Source: Diphasiastrum complanatum
Taxonomy: Eukaryota > Streptophyta > Lycopodiopsida > Lycopodiales > Lycopodiaceae
DNA: 60,000 nt
Direction: 5' to 3'
NCBI GenBank assembly: GCA_029204225.1
Contig: CM055104.1
Span: 39,614,527 to 39,674,526 of the forward strand
The notes beneath the pieces are model-generated. The model was not told the DNA's origin, did no database searches, and saw only the letters and a program-made list of their open reading frames with translations. Shown here piece by piece: positions 1 to 10,239 of this stretch. Numbering within the stretch: the first letter of the stretch is position 1; each line of letters opens with the position of its first letter. The translations under genes and the position numbers were made by a program.

Positions 1-123
1 GCCTATCAAAATTTTCGTGGGTTGATATCATAAAGTTGAGTCTCAAGCAAACCCATCTACGAGATCCCTTGTTATTGATGCATGTGATCAAAAATCCCAA
101 GCTCCAATGCTCATTGTAATTGA

Positions 124-158
124 CATTAGAGGAGTTCTCAATATCAAAAAGACCCTTT
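124..158 (+). repeat. Left terminal inverted repeat (35 bp)
   Basis: Begins CATTAGAGGAGTTCTCAATA and ends GACCCTTT. It is the exact reverse complement of 9167-9201. The same repeat, with several mismatches, bounds the small element at 56304-56667. Confidence 0.9.
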
Positions 159-633
159 AAGGAATGCCATGTAGGATATACAAAAATATCAAAATAAATA
201 ATATTTGCTTGCCCACACCACTCCCAAGGCCTCCCCAACTCCCAATGATCTAACCACAGTGTCTATTGTCACATTTAAGAACTGTTAACAGTTCGCAGTA
301 TAACTTGACTAAACTCAAAAATATTCCCTCCATTGGTTACGAAAAGGGCAATATTTCACTGGATCTAGAATACGACCGCCATCCCCAAATTCGAATCAAG
401 AAAAATTGCAAAATGTTTACATATGCATTCCTTCCACGAGAATGGAAATATGAGTGCCAACTACCTATTGGAATGAAAAAATGAGCGGCATTTCCAAATT
501 TGAATCAAGCATACAAGCATAGAGATTGGATTGATGGTACATAGTATATAATATAATCAAAGATGAGTATTTTGTTTTGCTTCATAGAATTTGGTCATAG
601 TACTTTGATGCAATTGATTACTCTATTATTTTT
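159..633. other. Left subterminal region, no gene recognised
   Basis: AT-rich sequence between the left TIR and the first coding region. A short open frame at 266-484 has no recognisable domain and is not supported as a gene. Confidence 0.4.
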
Positions 634-1941
634 TTGATGATGACATTATATCATCTACATGTGGATATCCCTATTGATTTGGCACCTTTGCAAAGAAAAG
701 GAGGCAAAGGAGTTCAAATATCTGCTAAAGATCGTTCTTGTCACAGGACAGAAGGAAAGAAAAACGTGGATTTGTGGACAGATGGAACATTATATCCACA
801 AGATCCAAGCACTTTGACACATCCCACATTCTCTTCAATAACTCATTTAGTTACATGGATATGCAATGGGCATAGTGGATTACTAGGATATTGTGAAAGA
901 TTGCAAAACCATGGAAAACAACTTTCTATGAATAAACTTCACTTTTTAGAAGGTGAGTTAGTTCGGATATCCTCTTATTGTCAGAATAGATATTGTCATC
1001 TCCAAAAGACGTTAGAAGAAAATGAACAACTTAAAAAAAATAATGAATCATTACAGAAGATAACAATCAATATCAAATCAGAACTAGAGCAATGCAATCA
1101 GTCTTACAGTCTATTTGTATTGAAAACTTACAATTACTGAAGGATGTGGATTTGGTAAAGAAGAAGGTTGAAAGTGACAAAGTTGCAAGGATATTCAAAC
1201 GCTTTCAAAAGGAGGTTATCGAAATAGAAGGATCCGTGAATTCAAGTAAGCATATTCTAAATTATGCAGCTATGGTGATATTTTGTTAACTATCTCTTTT
1301 TTTTGCAGATCTGCATTAGTAGCTCCTCAGAATATTAAAGACAATGTTTCACTAGGAATGTCATTGGGCACAATATTGACTTGCAAATCCACTGAGCGTA
1401 TCATGATGAACAATAGGATTTCAAATGTAAAGTGTAAAATAGCCGAGTCTTTGATGATGGACATTCAAAATATTTTAGATAAGCCTATAGTTCAGGGTGC
1501 TTGTGATTTTGCAGGTAATAGATGATTTTGCTGCGAGACGAGGTGGTTTCAGACAACACGCAATATTGTTTTAGAGGGATAGTGGACTGGGCCACTATCT
1601 TCAGCATTTCTTGAAGAATGAGATCTGTATTGCTCATTCCAAGCTGAGCCAGTTGGGGAGAGTCTTATAATGGCAGTTAAAGCTTTATCATTTTATCTAG
1701 GAGGACATAAATTTGTTAAGACAAATAAGATCATTTTTGTCAAAAGATCTTATGTTTTGAACATTTTAGGCTTTACTGATGGGAATGTTCCTTTAAGGAG
1801 CTCCCATTATTCATTGTATTCCACTTATATTGAGCTTAGTGGAATGAGGATAATGCACATCTATTAGATGCATATGCTAGCAGAGAGTTTCTTCATGACA
1901 ATACTACCATAGAATCTGATACAAGATCTGATGATGAATAG
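634..1941 (+). pseudogene. Decayed coiled-coil protein gene of the TIR transposon
   Basis: I do not recognise the family. The first open stretch (634-1140) begins MMMTLYHLHVD. Its C-terminal third is a Glu/Lys/Asn/Leu-rich heptad region that looks like a coiled coil. Similar helical sequence continues in another frame at 1092-1245, so a frameshift lies near 1100. A GT-AG intron fits 1246-1308, with a pyrimidine-rich acceptor ending TTTTGCAG. Coding-like sequence continues at 1309-1525 and ends in an acidic tail (…TRSDDE) with a stop at 1939-1941. It is the gene nearest the left TIR and points inward. It could be an accessory DNA-binding or dimerisation protein, which is inference only. Confidence 0.45.
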
Positions 1942-2404
1942 TTGACACTTTGTATTTTGGTATAATACAATCAATACATTTACATTGGGTATTTCTCCTC
2001 TCTTGTTCAATGAATTTGCAAAGCAATTCTGAACATGCCATGATGATCTTCTACTCAGCAATGATGATCTTCTACTCATCAATCATCAAATTTTCTCTTC
2101 CTGTATGAACTTGCATGCTTTTCTAAACTTGTTGTATTGTGTGGACTTTGTTATATGTTGAATCTGAACTCTGCGGTAGAACCACTGAAACAATTGACAA
2201 ATGTAGTTTTGTTTTTCATTGGTTCCTCCATGTTGTGTATTTCGATGAAATGTTGCTCGTGCTTGCCAGTGTGACTTCTCCATCCCTTGTGATGACCATA
2301 CACTCAAGCTTCCATATGTATTTGCAAAAAATGTTGTATGATCTCTTAGTATGTGCTGCATATGTCAAAATCATAATGTTAGTCTTATGTTTGGATCTAA
2401 ATAT
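1942..2404. other. Intergenic spacer between convergent transposon genes
   Basis: This lies between the end of the plus-strand coiled-coil gene and the apparent end of the minus-strand transposase-like gene. It contains a short tandem duplication (a 23-bp unit, 2041-2079, around GATGATCTTCTACTCA). Open frames on both strands here have no recognisable domain. Confidence 0.4.
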
Positions 2405-4682
2405 ATACGTCTTTCTCGAAGTCCTGAGTGGTAGCAATAATATATGTCCAGACTGAGTGTTGAATATTAGAAGCCTTACCAGTATGATGTAATAGAAAAT
2501 GACATGCTTTTGCTCCTCCTATGCTTGGCTTAGTTGGCATGTTCCCATTCTTTCTTGAAAGCTTTTCATCCTTTTGAATTTTGACATGTCCTTTATGGAG
2601 TCCTGCTTTTGATAAAACATCTTCTAATTGAGAGATAGCTTCCTTTGCTAATGATGTTGGCTTAGTATTCCAAGCAAAAACTATGTGAAGATAAATGATC
2701 TTTTCTAATAATCTAACTTATGCATGAAGAGTGCAAACATGTACATTTTTTAAGAGGATAGGCAACACAGGCTTCCAGTTTGGATTCGCATATTCTCTAG
2801 TAATTCTTGTACTCCTAGTTACATTTTTTGCCATTTTCATGCAGTACAAACAAGGGTGTTTTGATGTAGCACCGTGAGAGACATTATACATACATTTCAA
2901 TGTTTTCAAATCACCTTCTAAGTGCCATTCAATATTGAAGTCTCCAACTCCTGGAACATTGAGAAGTACTCCATCCATATGGTCCTTGATGATCCTAGGA
3001 TAAGATGTCCTTGAGAATATCCATGATAATATATCATGATCCTCTTTCAGCACCTGTCCAAAGAATTAATCATACTTAGTTTACAATGTATTAATACTAT
3101 TCAATGAATGTAATGTAATAATGAGACTAGTTACCTGAAACGCTGCCAACCACCATATATCATTTTCTGACTGGACACTGAATTTGAAATCTCCTTGGTT
3201 CTTTGTTTGTGATAGAGCACCATTCATGAGAGTTATACTAACCCTTTCCATCTTTTGCCCTTTCACAATTTCTAACTCATCTAACTTAAGTACTATGATT
3301 ATTTTGCCATTCACCTTTTCATAGGTTATATCATAGAATGTGACGATGTATCTCAGCAAGTAATTTAGATCAACAAATAAATTGTTTGATGAATTATAGG
3401 ATATCGATCTTCCATCAGTTTCATACACCTCCTCAATATGAAATGGACTTCCAGTGATCTTATGCATACCTATGTTTAATGTATCTCTCTCTTTCTTCAA
3501 GTGATATGTCCTAGGGATTGGGACTTTTCTAATTTGAACTTGCTTAAAAGCTTCTCTAATTAGCTTAAATATTGTTGCATATGCTTCTCTACTAATGAGA
3601 GCATCCTGCAATAGGAAATATGTTAGCAAAAACACATTCAATGATTGAAAACATTCAAATGCAAGGAAGATTAAACACTTACACATTCTTCATCATCAGC
3701 AGCAACCAGATCAGGATGATCAATATAATGACCATGTACTGAAGTGGAATCATCAGTGAAATGCATTAATGATAGATGAGGGAAGCCCATCTGGGATTGA
3801 AATGCCATGAATTCTTCATCGGATGGTCTTCCTCGCCCATCCTCAGCTATATTTGATAAATTCTTATTCAGGCATTCTTCACCAGTCATAAGATCCTCCT
3901 CATCATTAAAATCAATACCAACAACAAGGTCATCTGTCTCAAAATCTACAAAGTTGGAGAATTTGGAAATTGTGCCGGATAATAAACATAGAACCTCGTC
4001 CTCACGATAGTCAAAAAATTTACATAAATCAATAGTAGTAAAATATACATCGTCATTAATGTAATATACAGGCAAATTGAAAAGACATTTCGAATCTTCC
4101 ATAGATTTGGATTCATCATCAGATGTATTTTGGCCAATGAAAGAATCCCGGAGAATATCAGTATTTACATCAATGAAGTCACCACTTTATCAAGAGTGTT
4201 GATAAGAAAGTGACTGATATCCTTAATGGCTGACTAAACAGAGAAGGGTGCAAAAGGAGGGTCAACAACAGGAACTTCATTATCATCTGGGATCTGAACT
4301 AATAGAAAAAGTACGAAACCACTCTGATATTTAACCAATCGACATTTGTTGTTGCAATACGGACAGATAGAAGTACTTTTGAAAAGATCAAACAATTTGG
4401 TAAACATTCTATCTAGTCTATGTCTAAAAGCTGGGAAGAAATAAACAAGATCAGTATAATGCATGTACTGGAGTGGACCTATGGAGAAAACAGGCTTGCT
4501 AAGTATATCTCTGAATTTGACATAATGTTCATAAAATACGTCAGAATTTGGTTGTGCAGTCCTGAAAACATGTAGATATGGCATGAATAGACTGTGGAAG
4601 TAGTCTAGGTTCTCAATATTCCCAAATCACTCAGAACTTAACTCAAGCCTGATTCTCGTGAGGATGATGAGGAAGAGGCCAT
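2405..4682 (-). pseudogene. Transposase-like gene with GDLK…CxxC insertion, decayed
   Basis: A multi-exon minus-strand gene. A plausible start is the ATG at 4682-4680 (MASSSSSSRES), with a frameshift/stop before the 4587-4234 segment, which carries a CPYC motif. Segment 4102-3681 ends at a GT donor. The next exon, 3606-3135, starts DALISREAY and contains a LKLDELEIVKG stretch, and is followed by a GT-AG intron to about 3055. Exon 3054-2718 contains HLEGDLKTLKCMYNVSHG, then a CLYC, then HVCTLHA at a stop. Removing one frameshift continues it as VRLLEKIIYLH to about 2405. An acidic residue ahead of a CxxC insertion and a later His recalls RNase H-fold (DDE/D) transposases with a zinc-binding insertion. 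I infer it is the element's transposase but cannot name the superfamily. Confidence 0.5.
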
Positions 4683-5511
4683 GACAGTAACGTGAATACC
4701 GCACTTGTGCGCGCGGGAGAACTGAACCAAAACTAACTATCAAAATGGCACAGACGATGGATATGTATGGCAAATAGATATAGAATATCACACTTGTGCG
4801 CGAGTAGACATAGTTGCAAGCAAACGGACAGCAATGAGCTCGCACAAAAGCGATATGTCACGAATTTTGAGAATGCAAAAGGTAAAAAATTATTCGGTTT
4901 TCATGCCATTTATACTAAATTTTTGCACGTGTGGTCAACGAACTTATGACACGTGTCTACTTTCAACTGGACAACAAGCGCAGGTTCGTGTGAGATGACA
5001 CTTGCACACGTGTGAAATGACACCTGAACACGTGTCGCGTGTTCATTCAATTTCTCATAAACACGTGTCTCTCTCGCATTCGATCGTACAAATCCCACAC
5101 GTGTAATGTGATAGGGTGACATGTGTCGCTCTCGCATTTGTCCGTACAACTCCCACACGTGTGACAAGACGTTCTTTTGCACATGCAAACCCCGATATAA
5201 AATCACAAATTTTGATGATTTTTTTTCACTTATTTTCGTTCCACATATCGCATTTGTGCATGCCCTTCACAATCGAAATTCCTCCTACTGTCTTCCATCA
5301 CACAGGTCCAATACGTCTGCCTACGTGTCACCCCGTATCGCACTTGTGCATCTTTCCTCAAATCTAATTGTTCTCTCTGATATTCGGCTCGCATAGGTCC
5401 GATATACCGTACATTCTGTCCGTACATAGCAGTCCTCTACGAGTTCTTTATCATCCCTCCCTTCTCATCCTAACCTTTACGCACAAGTCTGCTATCACAT
5501 AGTTCACGCCC
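4683..5511. promoter_or_regulatory. Divergent promoter with ACACGTGT box cluster
   Basis: This 829-bp gap separates the transposase-like gene (start 4682, minus) from the histone-Ulp1 gene (start 5512, plus). ACACGTGT occurs at 4949, 5006, 5028, 5061, 5097 and 5155, with GCACGTGT at 4925 and a decayed ACATGTGT at 5119. The cluster sits between two opposed TATA candidates: TATAAAT on the minus strand at 4908-4914 and TATAAAA on the plus strand at 5196-5202. ACGTG-core boxes bind plant bZIP/bHLH factors. An ACTTGTGC motif recurs outside both TATA boxes at 4703, 4792, 5252 (ATTTGTGC) and 5342, spaced about 90 bp within each pair. A bidirectional promoter, or a transposase-binding array, fits. 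Confidence 0.6.
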
Positions 5512-7266
5512 ATGGATAGGAGAAAACAGACAAGGAGGGACTTCTTCTCTCCTGGCTCATCCTCATCTCCTGCGGTTGCCATCACACCACTTGCTAGACC
5601 TAGAACGTGCAACCGCAGTAGGTGACTCTCTGAGATACACAAGTATCAGAGGTCAACAGCTCTGTTGATCCCAAGAGCTCCATTCTACCGTGCTGTCCGG
5701 AACATAACAAGAAATGATCTCGTACAGCACGTTAGATTCACACCGAGTGTTCTTCAGTGCCTTCAGGAGGCTGCTGAAGATTATATTAGCCTTTTTTTTT
5801 AGGATTCTTTTTTGCTTGCCATCCATACCAAGAGGGTTACCATCATGCCCAAGGATTTTTAGCTTCTGATGAGAATGAGAGATAGATACTGTAGGTTACA
5901 TGTATCTCAGCCTGCTGCTCCTAGACCAACTCCTATAGATAGGACTAATCTTCCTACGAAGCATCCTAGGAAGAAGACAGCCCCCAAGCGTGCTCCTAAG
6001 AAAGTGAAGCCTAACAATTCAGATTCTGTGAAGCCTATCCCAGAATCCATTATAGATAATGCTGCTGTTGATAATGCTGTAAATATAGCTACCTCTGTTT
6101 TGGATACTCCTATAATTGCTGTAGATACCACACATCCACCTCCTCCTCCTCCTTCCAATTTTTTATACATATATAGATTCGGATGGTTATCTTAAATTTG
6201 AAAAAGACATATCGGATGCTATAGATACAATTGGTACTCCTTCTTGTTTTAGACTAGATGAACTTGATTTTAGTATTAATTTTAGAGTTCTAGATGGTCT
6301 AGATCTCAAAGACAGACGGGCTTCTATTAGTGATTCTGTGATAGAGTCCGGGCTTACACTCTTGCAATATGACATTACAAGAGATTCATCAAATGAGTTG
6401 CTGGTGCAGAGTAACTTCCTGCTTTAGGCCTTCAAGGAGAATAATGACACATTGTCATAGTGTCTGACAAGTGGATTCACACCAGCAACAAAGTATCTGC
6501 TCATACCTTATCATACGAAGTAAGTTATATTAAATGCTTCTTGCTGTTTTATGCATTAACATTGGCATTGTCAATGAAATAGTTCTCAGAATTGCAACTA
6601 AAGAAATTTCAATCTTATTTTGCAGTGACCATTGGAGTTTAAACCTGATCTCTATTAAGAGATCTATAGATAATATTATTAAATGTTTTTGTGTCAAGAT
6701 GAATTCCATGAGAAATATGCATAAGGATGTAGATATATACATTCCATATCTAAGTAAATATATCCCTACAGACATTCCCCATTCCGTGGACTGGCAGATC
6801 GTCAGCTTGGAGGTAAACTCTGTCTTTATTGATAGTATTTCAAAATTAGTATTCTAATGAAATATTTTCAATCTAATTTATTCTGTTTCATAATTGATTT
6901 CTTGTGTGCTGAATTATTTTGCAGTCACCCCAGCAAAATGATTCATTCAGATGTAGGTGGTACACATTGTACAATGCCAAGTTATTTTTTGAGTGGTTCA
7001 TCCTTCAACAAGATGTTGATATTTCTAAGGTAATAAATTCTGTTTATTCTTATTTTGGAATCATGATTAGTTTTCTATTCTGGTGATGTTATTGGCCATT
7101 ACTAATACATGAATTTTCTATTTTGCAGTTTACACTTCCTGAGTACACATCAAGCCAGGTGTACAGATTTAGACAAGAAATTATCCTGAGTATACTAGCT
7201 AGGACAAGGCTTCAACCTCCCGTTATTGATGATGGTGCAAAGGATGATGTAGTTGTACTAAATTAA
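5512..7266 (+). pseudogene. CENH3-like histone H3 fused to Ulp1 (C48) protease, broken copy
   Basis: From the ATG at 5512 one frame reads a short basic tail (RRKQTRR), then a complete histone H3 fold: EIHKYQRSTALLIP, FYRAVRNIT, LQEAAEDYI, LLAIHTKRVTIMPKDF. LLIP, F.R.VR.IT, AEDY, DS.L and KDF resemble plant CENH3 more than canonical H3, and loop 1 is one residue longer than in canonical H3. The frame continues through a Lys/Pro-rich linker (PRKKTAPKRAPKKVKP) and a poly-Pro run, shifts near 6165, then reads a Ulp1-type domain: SISDSVIESGLTLL, KYLLIPYHTNDHWSLNLISI, and SPQQNDSFRC with candidate catalytic His (6630-6632) and Cys (6952-6954). Introns 6520-6625, 6813-6924 and 7030-7128 are GT-AG and keep frame. 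Breaks: TGA near 5623, TAG near 5800 and near 5860, the frameshift, and two stops between 6420 and 6465. Two adjacent genes rather than one fusion is the alternative. Confidence 0.75.
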
Positions 7267-7699
7267 GATCAGAAAAAATATAAATAGCATAGAACAAAAA
7301 TACATGTATAGACTTCATAGAAAAATATATATTGATATATCAAATGTTGCGCCATTTTATGAATTTGAGAGCACAAAATACATGTATAGATGCCCAACTT
7401 GGGCTTTCATTTATTGAATGAAAGAGTGTATACACAGATTTTTACTAAAGTTTATTTGAAACTATTGTTCTCCCACAATGGTGATTGTTGTAGGTAGATC
7501 TTTGCAGCACGTTATCAGCTCCTGTCTTTTTCGCATCTGGGACATGGCAAATAATAGTGAATGTGCAATTGTAAATGATGAAATTTTCTATTATTTTGTT
7601 TTATTTTGAAATGGCAATAACCATAAAGTACTTACGAGTCTTCCATTGATGATAAACCTGAAATATGTTGGTAGATTGGTTTGTAATAGCATGAGCTCT
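7267..7699. other. 3' flank of the histone-Ulp1 gene, no gene seen
   Basis: AT-rich sequence between the TAA at 7264-7266 and the tail-to-tail minus-strand gene. It contains near-duplicate phrases around 7301 and 7376 (AAATACATGTATAGA) but no recognised gene. Confidence 0.4.
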
Positions 7700-8790
7700 A
7701 TTATGATAAAATCAAGCTTCTAGTGCTCTTCCACCTCAACCATAGTCAAATATTCCTCATTGTAGATAATGCTTATCTCCATTCGGTTTGTGTGACCATT
7801 TAGTTCAAAGTCTTGATCAAGTGGTAGCCATGTACCTTCAATTTTCTTGTATCTTTGGTAGCTAAATGTGAGACTGAGCATTTGCTTTTCGATATGACAA
7901 CGAAAGATCATTGAGGACTTTTTAATCCTGCATTCTATGTCATTATTTGTTTTACTATCTTAGCCTTGATTCATGAGATCTGACAAAGTCTCATCTGATA
8001 AATCCTTGCAAACAAATAAAGTTGGTGTCCTACGAACACTAGCACTCGAGAAAAAATCAACAAATGTATGCAATGAGATAAACCAACTTAGGTGAACAGT
8101 TTTCGAGCCTGTGCTTATCTTCATAGCATTTTTAATATCAATGAGTAGCTTGCATCTCAAGGATTCAGAAACAATGCTGTCAGGAGTAGGCCACTCATCA
8201 CTTTGAAAACTAGACAATGAAATTGCTTCGAGCTTGCCAAAACCTCCATCTATTTGTGGCGTATATAAAGATTCATAAAAATAGATACCACAATCTGCAA
8301 GTTTCTTTGGACTTCTTCCTCTATATTGTAGTTTTCCAACATCAGAGTGAATCACGTCTAATATTCCTGCAAGTGATTGTGTGGGCTCCCATTCACTTAT
8401 GCATGATGGATATAAATCTGAAAGAAAAAAACAATGTTGAAGCATTTAAATCATAATCTGAAGAGCATCAATAAATGAAATCACCTATGATTGTTGTAGA
8501 ATGCATATGTTTCGATATACTTACAATTACATTTTTGATGATCATGAGGATTGATATCATGTACTTTGATTTCTGAATGCATATATACATGTTGCACTAA
8601 GACTTCTGATATCGATTGACCTCCCGGGGTAGTCTTAAACTCCAAAATTTTTGCTTTCCAATAAGATTTGTAAGTCATTTTTGCTCTTTTCTTTTGTCGA
8701 AAATTGCCCTTTGATGATGGATGCAGCAATACCCATGAGTTCTTTGTATTTTGTTGGCTTCCAGTTATCAGCTTCTGTTACTTAATTTTA
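7700..8790 (-). pseudogene. Unrecognised spliced gene nearest the right TIR
   Basis: The family is not recognised. Minus-strand coding-like segments are: about 8770-8530 (includes KKRAKMTYKSYWKAKILEF), a GT donor near 8523 and a pyrimidine-rich AG acceptor near 8420, an open exon 8419-7963 (begins DLYPSCISEWEPTQSLAGI), a stop, then 7911-7720. The long exon has no obvious zinc ligands or nuclease motif. A lysine-rich stretch followed by YWKAKILEF might suggest a small chromatin- or DNA-binding domain, but that is speculation. It lies tail-to-tail with the histone-Ulp1 gene and is transcribed away from the right TIR. It is probably an accessory gene of the transposon. Confidence 0.4.
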
Positions 8791-9166
8791 ATTTTTCATA
8801 TCACATTTAATCTAATGTGAATGCCAACATAGTCATAGTTACTGCGTATAGCATATTTTATGTAACTGTACATACTATATTTCTATAACTGTAACTAGTA
8901 TAGTTAGAAAATTTCATTATACTAACCAGCATAGTAAAGTAAATTTAACTTGAGATATTGACGTCGGGTAGATTAGCACGTGTCGGGCAGGAAGAAGAAA
9001 CCAATGGGATATGTCCATGCTGCCCGGACACAAATTTCAAAGTTTGCTATATTGCATTTTTATTTTTTAGTTAATTTGAACTACGTTACCTTGATTTCAA
9101 ATCTGTGCATTTTGATTGGGCCTGGTGACGGTCGAAACTAAAGAAAAAAAATAAAAGTATCTTTAC
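8791..9166. other. Right subterminal region of the TIR transposon
   Basis: AT-rich, no gene. Read from the right end inward, the first 95 or so bases after the TIR (CCAATCAAAA, ATTTGAAATC, GTAACGTA) match the same position in the 364-bp element at 56304. An inverted pair, GTCGGGCAG near 8983 and CTGCCCGGAC near 9029, is also present. Confidence 0.55.
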
Positions 9167-9201
9167 AAAGGGTCTTTTTGATATTGAGAACTCCTCTAAT
9201 G
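9167..9201 (-). repeat. Right terminal inverted repeat (35 bp)
   Basis: Exact reverse complement of 124-158. It ends CTCCTCTAATG at 9201, and the flank AATACATAG follows. Confidence 0.9.
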
Positions 9202-9283
9202 AATACATAGTGCATGTTCAGGGTCTAGGAACTAGGTTTTGGGGTTTAGAAAGTGACGACCTCCTAATGCTAGACATTACTTA

Positions 9284-9660
9284 CTTCAAGCAACATGGAA
9301 GGATTATGATTCTCTTTCTTAGAATGTCCTTAGCATTATACTTCTTGGCTTTATCATAATTCCTTGCCTCCACAAACTTGGAGAAAAAGTTGGACATCAC
9401 ACAAACTACATCGTTGCAACTATCCAAAATTGTGTTTTGCCAATAACTCAATCCATCCTGGACTGTTGTGTCTGAAATGTGAGTTGTCTTGTTTTTCAAT
9501 GCCACACAACAATGTTCAAAGAAGTCTATTTTTTATGGGGTGTTTGGTATTGAGAATCTAAACTTGTTGTCGAGAGTTTCTATTTGCTGAAAAATGTCAT
9601 TTTCATGTTTGCAACACTCTAACTGGGACATTGGCATTGGACCATGACTTGATTGTGCAA
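9284..9660 (-). pseudogene. Unrecognised decayed ORF beside the TIR transposon
   Basis: A minus-strand frame reads from about 9640 (MPMSQLECC…) to a stop near 9284 with one in-frame stop near 9540. It includes DFFEHCCVALKNKTTH and NFFSKFVEARNYDKAKKYN. No domain is recognised. It may be a decayed gene of an older element or of the host. Sequence at 9661-9984 shows nothing I can name. Confidence 0.25.
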
Positions 9661-9984
9661 ATGAACTCATCAAGAAAATTATCAACTCACAATCTTGGGT
9701 GGCATTTTCAGTTTATTGTATCCACCTCAATATGATCATCTCTGTTATCCCTCTGGTTGTTTGCCTTTGTTGTCTCTCCACATGTTTCCTTCACCTCCGT
9801 AGGGGTGCATGTTCTCTTGTTCTTTTCTGTCTCCCTTGTCATAATCACGCTATAGTTTTTGCATGTGATGGCGTCCAAGCCCCCGACAAAAAGGTTATAC
9901 ACTTGACAATTTCGACAAACAATCCTTTGTAACTTTGGGATGCATATGTGTGTTCACTTTTTGGCTGCCACTCGCTTGAACCCA

Positions 9985-10230
9985 TTCAATAATTGGAGGG
10001 AACCAATTTGAAATTGAAATTTGGTGGGAGTCCCAACTTTATTCACTAACTTGACATTTAGGCCTGCGACATTGAAAGTCCCACAAAAAGACCTAAAGTC
10101 TTTTTATTGACTTTCTAATTATCAAATCTCTATATGATCATTGAGTTGGACTTACACATGTAGGGTGCCAAATCCCTCTCAGTTATTAACTAGGGTTGGG
10201 CTTGCCTCGGGATCCGCAAACCTTCCAACA
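9985..10230 (-). repeat. Partial 3' LTR of the old Ty3-like fragment
   Basis: On the minus strand the LTR starts TGTTGGAAGGTTTGCGGATC at 10230. It aligns for about 245 bp with 57654-57885 on the plus strand, including GTCGCAGG.CCTAAATGTCAAG. The distal end cannot be located. Confidence 0.6.
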
Positions 10231-10239
10231 GTATCCCTC

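Larger units (their letters stand above)
124..9201. mobile_element. 9.08 kb TIR DNA transposon with four gene regions
   Basis: Both ends carry the same 35-bp inverted repeat without mismatch (124-158 and 9167-9201), starting CATTAGAGGAGTTC. Between them lie two plus-strand and two minus-strand gene regions with GT-AG introns: a coiled-coil gene, a transposase-like gene, a histone H3-Ulp1 gene and an unrecognised gene. No clear target site duplication flanks it (left ...AATTGA, right AATACA), so the superfamily cannot be set from the ends. A 364-bp relative at 56304-56667 shares the TIR and about 95 bp of subterminal sequence, which supports a family that has moved. All four genes carry stops or frameshifts, so this copy is probably not autonomous. 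Ulp1-like proteases are known passengers of plant Mutator-like and CACTA elements; the superfamily here is open. Confidence 0.8.

Noticed and set aside
124-9201. Assignment of the TIR transposon to CACTA or Mutator
   Set aside because: Ends begin CATTAGAGG rather than CACTA, no 3-bp or 9-bp target duplication is visible, and the transposase motifs do not match TNP2 or MURA as I know them.
9699-9932. Overlapping short frames at 9699-9932 on both strands
   Set aside because: No motif, no neighbouring exons, Cys/Leu-rich plus-strand frame looks fortuitous.
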